The notes below the pieces were generated by a model. It had not been told where the DNA came from and searched no databases. It saw nothing but the letters and a program-made list of their open reading frames with translations. Of a stretch of DNA of 28,644 nucleotides, positions 22,761 to 28,644 are shown in pieces (positions within the stretch are counted from its first letter, which is position 1; each line of letters opens with the position of its first letter). This DNA comes from PALSA-1196 sp036833805. Its GTDB lineage: Bacteria; Pseudomonadota; Gammaproteobacteria; Steroidobacterales; Steroidobacteraceae. The translations under genes and the position numbers were made by a program. Where the stretch lies: contig DAITPA010000020.1 of the NCBI GenBank assembly GCA_036833805.1, positions 1 to 28,644 on the forward strand, given 5' to 3'.

Positions 22761-23455
22761 TAGCTTCCTGGCACAAAGTTCCGTTTGAAAAAATCGCGCG
22801 CGAACTTCAGATCTTCCCAGGCCTTCCTCTTCTCACCCGGCGAGCGCAACAGGTATGCCGGATGATAAGTGACGATGAGCGGCGTCGCGAACGGACCGAA
22901 CTCGTGCACGCGGCCGCGCAAACGACCGAGCGGCACGTCGGTTGCGAGCAGGTTCTGTGCGGAGATGCGCCCGACTGCGAGAATGAGCTTCGGCTTGATC
23001 GCGGCGATCTGCCGCAAAAGATAGGGCCTGCAGCAAGCGATCTCCTCGGGCTTCGGGTTGCGGTTGCCGGGCGGTCTGCACTTCAGCATATTGGCGACGA
23101 AAACATTTGCCGTACGCGACAGGCCAATCGCCTGCAGCATGGCATCGAGGAGCTTGCCTGCGGCGCCGACGAAAGGCTCGCCCTGGCGGTCCTCCTCCGC
23201 ACCCGGCGCCTCGCCAATCACGAGCCAATCGGCGTGCGGGTTACCGACGCCGAACACCGTTCGCGTACGCGTTCGATGCAAGTCGCATTTGACGCAGGCT
23301 GCGACTTCCGCCTGCAGCGGCTGCCAATCAGAACTCCTGTCTGGCGCGCCCGGCAAACGCACCGCGCCCGCACGCGCCGCCGGCTGCGCGCACCGCGGCA
23401 CGAAGCTGTCGATGCCGAGCGCATCGAGATACTGCAGGCGGACACTCCTTGGCAC
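22760..23455 (-). CDS. udg: Uracil-DNA glycosylase, family 4 (iron-sulfur)
   Basis: A cytosolic base-excision repair enzyme of about 231 aa that removes uracil from DNA. Motif 1 is GEAPGAEEDRQGEPFVGAAGKLLD and motif 2 is HPAYLLRSP. The four iron-sulfur cysteines are in CVKCDL (two) and in the NMLKCRPPGNRNPKPEEIACCRPYL region (two); this cluster defines families 4 and 5 and is absent from UNG. The N-terminal QYLDALGID helix is typical. The start is uncertain: GTG 23455 overlaps the pssA stop (TAGTG), whereas a perfect AAGGAG (minus strand, 23445-23450) lies 7 nt before an in-frame CTG at 23437. A longer frame to 23515 runs into pssA and is not supported. Confidence 0.92.
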   Translation of the reverse strand: MPRSVRLQYLDALGIDSFVPRCAQPAARAGAVRLPGAPDRSSDWQPLQAEVAACVKCDLHRTRTRTVFGVGNPHADWLVIGEAPGAEEDRQGEPFVGAAGKLLDAMLQAIGLSRTANVFVANMLKCRPPGNRNPKPEEIACCRPYLLRQIAAIKPKLILAVGRISAQNLLATDVPLGRLRGRVHEFGPFATPLIVTYHPAYLLRSPGEKRKAWEDLKFARDFFKRNFVPGS

Positions 23456-24237
23456 TACAGAGCCCCGGCGGGCGGCCCTTGACGCTTCAGGCGCCGCACG
23501 CGCCGTCCGACCCACAAAATAGGCGCCGACAGCGCGTAGGTCGAAAATATTGACAGCAGCATGGTCGCCGGGTCGGCGGCAATGAGCACAAAAAAGAGCG
23601 GCACAATCAGCATGTAGGCGAACTTGATGCGCCGATCGAGGTTGAACTGCTTGAAGCTCGGATAGCTGAAGCTACTGACCATGAGCGCTCCGGCCGAGGC
23701 CGTCACTAGAAACGCCGCAATGAGGCCCGGCAAGCCCGGCTCGTGCCAGCCGCTTGAGAACCAGATAAATGCCGCGACGACCGCCGCTCCCGACGGGCTC
23801 GGCAAGCCCTCGAAGTAGCGCTTGTCGGCCCCCGCGGAGCGGGCATTGAAGCGCGCGAGGCGCAGCGCCACCGCGACGGCATAGAAAAACGCCGCGAGCC
23901 ATCCGAAACGCCCCCAGGCGCGGCCATATTCTGTGATGCGCACCACGCCCCACTGGTAGGAGACGATCGCCGGCGCGACACCGAATGCCACCATGTCGGC
24001 GAGGCTGTCGTATTCCTTGCCGAAGCTGCTCTCGGTGTGCGTCGCGCGCGCGATACGCCCATCGAGCGTATCGAAGATCATCGCCACGAATACCGCCATG
24101 CCGGCGGGCGCAAAGTTCTTGTCGATGGCGGCGATAATGGCGTAGAAGCCCGAGAACAGGCACCCCGTGGTCAATAGATTCGGCAGCAGGTAGATGCCTT
24201 TTCTGCGCGGCCGCGGCGTTTCGTCTTCGTTATCCAT
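23455..24237 (-). CDS. pssA: CDP-diacylglycerol--serine O-phosphatidyltransferase
   Basis: A 260-aa integral membrane CDP-alcohol phosphotransferase that makes phosphatidylserine, the precursor of phosphatidylethanolamine. The catalytic motif DG-x2-AR-x8-G-x3-D-x3-D is complete in the segment starting DGRIAR and ending YDSLAD. It begins GIYLLPNLLTTGCLFSGFYAI, typical of the type II PssA of many proteobacteria and unlike the phospholipase-D-type PssA of E. coli. About six to eight hydrophobic segments follow. ATG 24237 is chosen because it gives the family N-terminus; GGGAG is very close to it, and ATG 24270 is an alternative. It heads the pssA-udg-rimI-prfC run and is divergent from proS. Confidence 0.9.
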   Translation of the reverse strand: MDNEDETPRPRRKGIYLLPNLLTTGCLFSGFYAIIAAIDKNFAPAGMAVFVAMIFDTLDGRIARATHTESSFGKEYDSLADMVAFGVAPAIVSYQWGVVRITEYGRAWGRFGWLAAFFYAVAVALRLARFNARSAGADKRYFEGLPSPSGAAVVAAFIWFSSGWHEPGLPGLIAAFLVTASAGALMVSSFSYPSFKQFNLDRRIKFAYMLIVPLFFVLIAADPATMLLSIFSTYALSAPILWVGRRVRRLKRQGPPAGAL

Positions 24238-24330
24238 GGCTCCCGCTTCGGCTCCTTGGTGAGCGCGCATATTAACAGTAGCGCTCCTGCTAAGATTCTC
24301 GCCCCCAAGATTAGCGATCAAACCCATCTG
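24238..24330. promoter_or_regulatory. Divergent intergenic region, pssA / proS
   Basis: These 93 bp must carry promoters for both genes. TAAGAT (24291-24296) is a possible -10 element for proS, but no -35 hexamer stands at a normal spacing, and no Shine-Dalgarno precedes ATG 24331. An AT-rich patch ATATTAACAG lies at 24269-24278. Confidence 0.35.
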
Positions 24331-26040
24331 ATGAGACTGTCCCGGTACCCGATCAATACCTTAAAGGAGACTCCGACCGAGGCCGACATCGTCAGCCACC
24401 AGCTTATGCTGCGTGCGGGTCTCGTGCGCCGGCTTGGCACGGGTCTGTACACATGGCTGCCGATGGGTTTGCGCACCCTTAGGAAGGTCGAGGCGATCGT
24501 GCGCGAGGAGATGAACCGGGCGGGAGCCCTCGAAGTCTTAATGCCCGCGATCCAGCCCGCGGAGCTGTGGCACGAGTCCGGGCGCTGGGAGAAGATCGGG
24601 CCGGATCTGTTGCGCCTGAAGGACCGACACCAGCGCGATTACTGCGTCGCTCCCACGCACGAGGAAGTGATCACCGACATCGCGCGGCGCGAGATCAAGA
24701 GCTATCGCCAGCTGCCCGTCAATTTCTATCAGATCCAGACCAAGTTTCGCGACGAGATCCGGCCGCGCTTCGGCGTCATGCGGGCGCGCGAATTCATCAT
24801 GAAGGATGCCTACTCTTTCCATGTGGACGAGGCCTCGCTCGCGGAAGGCTATCAGGTGATGTTCGACGCCTACACCCGCATTTTCACCCGCATGGGGCTC
24901 ACCTTTCGCTCCGTCGAGGCCGATTCGGGCGCGATCGGCGGCAGCGCCTCGCATGAGTTCCAGGTGCTCGCCGATTCGGGCGAGGATGCCATCGCGTTCT
25001 CCGACGGCGACGACTACGCGGCGAACCTCGAGACGGCTGCTGCACTGCCGCCGTCGCAGCCGCGTGCGCCGGCCACCGAGAGCCTGACACGCGTCGCGAC
25101 CCCCGGTGTGCGCACGATGACGGACATCGCGCGCTTTCTCAAAGCCGAGCCAGCGCGCTTGCTGAAGACGCTGGTTGTCGAGGGCGATGACGACACGCTT
25201 GTGGCGCTCGCGCTGCGCGGCGACCATGAGTTGAACGCCTTGAAGGCGCAGAAGCTTCCCGGCGTTGTGAAGCCGCTGCGCATGGCGAGCGCCGAGCGCA
25301 TCCTTGAGTTGACGGGAACTGAACCCGGCTTCATCGGCCCGGTTGGCTGGCGCCATCGGCTGTACGCCGACCACAGCGCCCTTGCGATGGCCAACTTCGT
25401 CTGCGGTGCCAATGAGAAAGACGCTCATTTGACCGGCGTAAATTGGCAGCGCGACATTGAAGGGGCCATCGCCACCGATATCAGAAACGTGGTCGCCGGG
25501 GACCCCAGTCCTTCGGGTCGCGGCACCCTTAAGATCGTGCGCGGCATCGAGGTCGGGCACATCTTTCATTTGGATCAGATTTACAGCGCCGCACTGAAGG
25601 CAACGGTGCTCAATGAAGGCGGCCACAGTGTGACGCCGTACATGGGTTGTTATGGGATCGGCGTGACGCGGGTCGTGGCTGCGGCCATCGAGCAGAATCA
25701 CGATGAGCGCGGCATCATCTGGCCCGAGCCCATTGCGCCGTTCCAGGTGGTGCTGGTAGCCCTCAACCCGCAGAAGTCGGAACGTGTCCGGGAGATCTCT
25801 GATCGGCTCTATAACGAGTTCGTCGCCGCCGGCATCGAAGTGCTCTACGACGACCGCGATGCCCGCCCGGGCGTCAAATTCGCGGACGCGGAGCTGTGGG
25901 GTATTCCGCACCGCGTCGTGGTCGGCGAGCGCGGTCTTGAAGCCGGCCGGCTCGAGTACCGCGGCCGCCGCGACACACACAGCGAGGACTATGCACTCGA
26001 TGATGCGCTCGCCTTCATTCGCTCGCGTCTGCGCCGCTGA
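24331..26040 (+). CDS. proS: Proline--tRNA ligase
   Basis: A 569-aa class II aminoacyl-tRNA synthetase that charges tRNA-Pro; length matches E. coli ProS (572). It begins MRLSRYPINTLKETPTEADIVSHQLMLRAGLVRRLGTGLYTWLPMGLRTLRKVE, the bacterial-type N-terminus. Motif 2 is TKFRDEIRPRFGVMRAREFIMKDAYSF and motif 3 is GCYGIGVTRVVAA. A YbaK-like editing domain, which hydrolyses mischarged Ala-tRNA-Pro, is inserted between them (about residues 225-390). The C-terminal anticodon-binding domain starts at IAPFQVVLVALNPQKSE. A frame open to 24256 would place the start inside the divergent promoter region, so ATG 24331 is preferred. The last 50 bp overlap the lytic transglycosylase start. Confidence 0.97.
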   Translation: MRLSRYPINTLKETPTEADIVSHQLMLRAGLVRRLGTGLYTWLPMGLRTLRKVEAIVREEMNRAGALEVLMPAIQPAELWHESGRWEKIGPDLLRLKDRHQRDYCVAPTHEEVITDIARREIKSYRQLPVNFYQIQTKFRDEIRPRFGVMRAREFIMKDAYSFHVDEASLAEGYQVMFDAYTRIFTRMGLTFRSVEADSGAIGGSASHEFQVLADSGEDAIAFSDGDDYAANLETAAALPPSQPRAPATESLTRVATPGVRTMTDIARFLKAEPARLLKTLVVEGDDDTLVALALRGDHELNALKAQKLPGVVKPLRMASAERILELTGTEPGFIGPVGWRHRLYADHSALAMANFVCGANEKDAHLTGVNWQRDIEGAIATDIRNVVAGDPSPSGRGTLKIVRGIEVGHIFHLDQIYSAALKATVLNEGGHSVTPYMGCYGIGVTRVVAAAIEQNHDERGIIWPEPIAPFQVVLVALNPQKSERVREISDRLYNEFVAAGIEVLYDDRDARPGVKFADAELWGIPHRVVVGERGLEAGRLEYRGRRDTHSEDYALDDALAFIRSRLRR

Positions 26041-26689
26041 ATTGGCGCTCGTCGCCGCGCTCCTGTGCGCCACGGTGGCGTACGCCGATCAGCAACGCGA
26101 TCCGGAACTGCGCGCCGTGATCGCGCGGGCGATCAGCCAGGCCGAGTGCTTCAGCGACCGTTACGACTCCGCCGTCTGGTACAAAATGATGGAGCCGCGC
26201 TTGCGGAAGCTCGTGCCGAGCGAAGCCGAGCGCATGGACATGCTGAAGGTCATCTACTGCGAGACGCATCGCGCGGGCGAAACGCGCCTGCCGGCGGGTC
26301 TCATCATGGGCGTGATGTCGGTCGAAAGCGGTTTCAACCGCTGGGCGGTCTCCTCCACGGGCGCCGTGGGGCTCATGCAGGTCATGCCTTTCTGGCCCGA
26401 GCGCTTAGGAATGCGCCGTTACGAACTCACGCACATCGCGCCCAATATCCACATGGGCTGCGCCATCCTGCGCTTCTATTTGAAGTACGAGCGCAATGAT
26501 GTCGCCCGCGCGCTCGCGCGCTACAACGGCAGCGTCGGTCGCCGCGACTACCCGGACCTCGTCATCAGTCAATGGTCGAGGTGGAACGGCGCGGACGATT
26601 TGGGCTCGACAAAGGACAACCGACCGCTGCCGCCGCCGGGCAGCATGCGCACTACGCCTTCCCGACGCGAGTCAGCGCCGCCCTCATAG
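25991..26689 (+). CDS. Lytic murein transglycosylase, SLT domain
   Basis: About 232 aa with an N-terminal signal peptide (hydrophobic core ELALVAALLCATVAYA, cleavage probably just before DQQ), so it is exported. The SLT/GH23 fold shows the catalytic Glu112 (GVMSVESGFNRWAVS), the GLMQVMPFWPERLG motif, NIHMGCAILRFYL, and ALARYNGSVG. It is predicted to cleave peptidoglycan glycan strands to give 1,6-anhydro-muropeptides. Starts at 25991, 26000 and 26003 are all in frame; all lie inside the proS 3' end, so translation is probably coupled to proS. The frame extends much further upstream within proS, but the signal peptide argues for one of these starts. The C-terminal 30 or so residues (Pro/Arg/Ser-rich) overlap ggt antisense. 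Confidence 0.9.
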   Translation: MHSMMRSPSFARVCAAELALVAALLCATVAYADQQRDPELRAVIARAISQAECFSDRYDSAVWYKMMEPRLRKLVPSEAERMDMLKVIYCETHRAGETRLPAGLIMGVMSVESGFNRWAVSSTGAVGLMQVMPFWPERLGMRRYELTHIAPNIHMGCAILRFYLKYERNDVARALARYNGSVGRRDYPDLVISQWSRWNGADDLGSTKDNRPLPPPGSMRTTPSRRESAPPS

Positions 26690-28356
26690 CTGCCGTCGGG
26701 CTTCTTCATAATGCCATGCAGGCCGGACCCTTCTGCGTGTCCGGATGTAACGTCGATGCCGCGAGCGTGCAGTCCCGCGATTACCTCGGGCGAGAACCGT
26801 CCGAGCTCGCCTACATAGTCATTGCCGTGCGCGATCAGATTCGGCAACTCAATCGCCGCCTGCATTCGTAGGCCCCACGCGAGCAGGCCGACGACAGTCT
26901 TCGCGTTGTAGGCGAGAATCGAGGAGCTGCCCGGCGAGCCGAGCGCAGCCATAAAGTGCTGGTCATGGTCGAGCACGATGACCGGCGCCATGGAGGAGCG
27001 CGGACGCTTGCCGCCGTGGACCGCGTTCGCAACCGGGCCACGCTCATCGCTCGGCAGGCTGGAGAAATCCGTGAGCTGGTTATTGAGCACGAAGCCTGCA
27101 ACCGTACGGCCGGAGCCAAACACCGACTCCACCGTGGTTGTCATCGATGCGACGTTGCCACGCGCATCCATGACGACGAAATGACTGGTCCCGGCGGCTT
27201 CGCGCGTCGCATCAGCACCGCGGCGTACGGATGCGAAAGTGCCGGCAGATGGCGCGGGCCCGGCGCGTGCGCCGATGAGCTGCGCCCGCTCGGCAAGGTA
27301 TCCCGGATCAAGCAGCCTCTCGACCGGCACGCTGATGAACGCGGGATCCGCGACATAGCGATCCCGATCGGCGTACATGAGACGGCTCGCTTCGGCAAAC
27401 AGGAACCAGGCCTGCGGATCGGCCGGTCCGCGTTTGGCGATATCGGTATGGTCGAGCATTGTCAGAAGCTCAAGGATCGAGACGCCGCTTGAAGGCGGCG
27501 GCGGCACGCACACGGAGTAGTCTCGGTACGACCTGCAAAGGGGCTTCTGCCAGTCTGCACGATAGGAGGAGAGATCCTCGAGGGTCATCGTGCCGGGAAG
27601 CGGATCGTCGTGCGTGCGCTTCACGATCGCCGCTGCGATGCTCCCCGAGTAGAGCGCGCTTGGCCCTTCGATTGCGATTCTGCGCAGCGTGTGCGCGTAC
27701 TTTGGATTTTTAAATGTATCGCCCGCACGCAGCGCTTTGCCGTCGTGCCGCACAAAAAGCGCCCGCACGTCGGCCGTGGGGGGAAATGCAAAATCGGGCG
27801 CGAGGTAGCTCGCAAGGCGCGCAGTCACCTTGAAACCATCGGTCGCAGCGCGGATCGCCGGCGCAAACAGCTGCCGCCACGGCAGTACGCCCAAACGCTC
27901 GTGCGCTGCGAAGAGTAGCGCTATCGCGCCGGGTACGCCGGTGGAGCGGCCGGTGCGCACGGCAGCAAGGTACGACAGCGGCCTGCGTTGTGCGTCGAGA
28001 AACATATCCGCGGTTGCACCGGCGGGTGCCTTCTCACGGCCATCAATCGCTGCGACTTCGCCGCTCGCCGCGTTGTAGTACAGCATGAAGCCGCCGCCGC
28101 CCACTCCGGAGCTCTGCGGCTCAACGAGCCCCAGCATCGCCTGCATGGCCACCGCAGCGTCCGCGGCACTGCCGCCTGCGCGCAGGATCTCAATTCCTGC
28201 GTCAACCGCAAGCGGATTGGCGGCGGCAACCACCGCGGGAGTCTTTTGCAGAACCGCCGGCGCGCGCACGCGCGCCTCGGCTGCAAGCGGCGGCGCGGCC
28301 ATGGCGAGAAGCGCAATCGTGATGAAGCCCGACAACCGCACCTGCAGACTCAACAT
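26569..28356 (-). CDS. ggt: Gamma-glutamyltransferase (glutathione hydrolase), periplasmic
   Basis: A 595-aa N-terminal-nucleophile hydrolase, made as a precursor that cleaves itself into large and small subunits. A signal peptide is visible (GFITIALLAMAAPPLAA). The predicted nucleophile is Thr390, in GTSHFVVMDARGNVASMTTTVESVFGSG, which would start the small subunit. Conserved substrate-binding blocks are PQSSGVGGGGFMLYY, DGREKAP, LNNQLTDFS and PGSSSILAYN. The family C-terminal motif GGADSRREG is present, followed by 23 residues beyond the usual end. It removes the gamma-glutamyl group from glutathione in the periplasm. ATG 28356 has GGAG 6 nt upstream. Its 3' end overlaps the transglycosylase gene by 121 bp on the opposite strand. 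Confidence 0.95.
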   Translation of the reverse strand: MLSLQVRLSGFITIALLAMAAPPLAAEARVRAPAVLQKTPAVVAAANPLAVDAGIEILRAGGSAADAAVAMQAMLGLVEPQSSGVGGGGFMLYYNAASGEVAAIDGREKAPAGATADMFLDAQRRPLSYLAAVRTGRSTGVPGAIALLFAAHERLGVLPWRQLFAPAIRAATDGFKVTARLASYLAPDFAFPPTADVRALFVRHDGKALRAGDTFKNPKYAHTLRRIAIEGPSALYSGSIAAAIVKRTHDDPLPGTMTLEDLSSYRADWQKPLCRSYRDYSVCVPPPPSSGVSILELLTMLDHTDIAKRGPADPQAWFLFAEASRLMYADRDRYVADPAFISVPVERLLDPGYLAERAQLIGARAGPAPSAGTFASVRRGADATREAAGTSHFVVMDARGNVASMTTTVESVFGSGRTVAGFVLNNQLTDFSSLPSDERGPVANAVHGGKRPRSSMAPVIVLDHDQHFMAALGSPGSSSILAYNAKTVVGLLAWGLRMQAAIELPNLIAHGNDYVGELGRFSPEVIAGLHARGIDVTSGHAEGSGLHGIMKKPDGSYEGGADSRREGVVRMLPGGGSGRLSFVEPKSSAPFHLDH

Positions 28357-28451
28357 TGCCTACTCCAAATTTTCGGTATCGACATTTTCGCGCCGTTAGC
28401 CATCAAATAAGTCACATCGATGATGTCTTGAACGTCGCGCCCTGCGGGGCC
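28357..28451. promoter_or_regulatory. Intergenic region upstream of ggt
   Basis: These 95 bp lie between the acylphosphatase stop and the ggt start, both on the minus strand. The ribosome-binding site of ggt is at the left end. A small inverted repeat ACATC-GAT-GATGT (28414-28426) and a GC-rich GCCC...GGGC element near 28439-28450, just after the acylphosphatase stop, are visible. No clear promoter hexamers or T-run terminator are seen. Confidence 0.3.
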
Positions 28452-28644
28452 CTACGAGGTCGCGAACTCCTCTGGCAGCTGCGCCGCATCGCACGCGATA
28501 TCTACCGCTTCCACCGACTGCACGTGCGATGCGGACGAGCCGATCCACAGCCACTCAATAAACGCCTGCACCGCATCTTGCTCGCCGCATGCGAGCAAGA
28601 TGCGGTGCAGGCGTTTATTGAGTGGCTGTGGATCGGCTCGTCCG
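28452..28644 (-). CDS. acyP: Acylphosphatase, C-terminal fragment running into an assembly fold-back
   Basis: A frame on the minus strand stays open from the right edge to a TAG at 28452-28454. Its last 47 or so residues read ACGEQDAVQAFIEWLWIGSS, then ASHVQSVEAVDIACDAAQLPEEF, ending ATS. The pattern (V/L)ACGE..AV..FI.WL..G....V..V is the C-terminal half of small acylphosphatases (E. coli YccX has VVACGEEGQVEKLMQWL). These proteins hydrolyse acyl phosphates and are about 90 aa. Only 28452 to about 28590 carries this similarity. Upstream of it (28591-28644) the frame is the mirror image of the gene and reads GRADPQPLNKRLHRIL, which is not acylphosphatase-like, so the N-terminal half is not present here. 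The call rests on a short match. Confidence 0.7.
   Translation of the reverse strand, partial: GRADPQPLNKRLHRILLACGEQDAVQAFIEWLWIGSSASHVQSVEAVDIACDAAQLPEEFATS
28532..28644. repeat. Perfect 54-bp inverted repeat with 5-nt loop, ending at the window edge
   Basis: Positions 28532-28585 and 28591-28644 are exact reverse complements (54 of 54), separated by CGCAT (28586-28590). The right arm ends exactly at the last base of the window, so the true extent is unknown. The left arm is part of the acylphosphatase-like coding sequence, which makes a fold-back assembly or amplification artefact much more likely than a functional hairpin. Confidence 0.97.

Noticed and set aside
24538..26073. A 511-codon open frame on the minus strand opposite proS
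   Set aside because: It lies antisense to an unmistakable proS, its translation has no recognisable motif, and long antisense frames are expected in GC-rich DNA with few stop codons.
28532..28644. The perfect inverted repeat as a transcription terminator, transposon end or attachment site
   Set aside because: The left arm is acylphosphatase coding sequence and the right arm ends exactly at the window edge, which fits an assembly fold-back better than any functional element.
1..28644. A defence island, phage, integron, CRISPR array or secondary-metabolite cluster
   Set aside because: Essentially all coding space is taken by recognisable core, envelope or detoxification genes; no repeats in tandem arrays, integrase, transposase, nuclease-helicase pair or toxin-antitoxin pair is visible.

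Overview
The window is a GC-rich, gene-dense stretch of bacterial chromosome, most likely from an uncultured gammaproteobacterium. The evidence for that placement is the layout: lptF-lptG divergent from pepA-valS, a GldA/F/G-like ABC operon with a DUF4340 gene, a MoxR-DUF58-transglutaminase cassette, glutathione-dependent formaldehyde detoxification, and a 3-oxoadipyl-CoA-type thiolase. Genus-level placement is not possible from the sequence alone. A 10-N scaffold gap (17986-17995) and a perfect fold-back at the right edge (28532-28644) mark it as a draft, probably metagenome-derived, assembly.

Layout. 1-2220 (minus): gfa fragment and frmA (formaldehyde detoxification), then a YfcG-like glutathione S-transferase. 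2348-3379 (plus): an aldo/keto reductase, convergent with a pcaF-like thiolase (3388-4593, minus). 4626-9983 (plus): a rhomboid protease, then a four-gene ABC operon (ATPase, permease, GldG-like auxiliary protein, DUF4340 protein). 9997-12164 (minus): lptF-lptG of the LPS export machine. 12354-20554 (plus): a tightly packed run pepA-valS-moxR-DUF58-tgpA, in which most adjacent genes overlap by one to eight bases. 20662-24237 (minus): pssA-udg-rimI-prfC, also tightly coupled. 24331-26689 (plus): proS and an overlapping lytic transglycosylase. 26569-28356 (minus): gamma-glutamyltransferase, whose 3' end overlaps the transglycosylase antisense. 28452 to the right edge (minus): the C-terminal part of an acylphosphatase that runs into the fold-back.

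The genes are mainly housekeeping and envelope functions: LPS transport, phospholipid synthesis, peptidoglycan turnover, membrane proteolysis and periplasmic glutathione breakdown. Glutathione chemistry recurs (gfa, frmA, GST, ggt), but these genes are not one operon. I found no tRNA or rRNA, mobile element, CRISPR array, phage gene or toxin-antitoxin pair, and no stretch over 300 bases lacks a gene. I do not see a convincing undescribed system. The least characterised parts are the Gld-like ABC/DUF4340 operon and the coupling of the MoxR-DUF58-transglutaminase cassette to valS. The most concrete anomalies are the right-edge fold-back and the gapped DUF58 gene.
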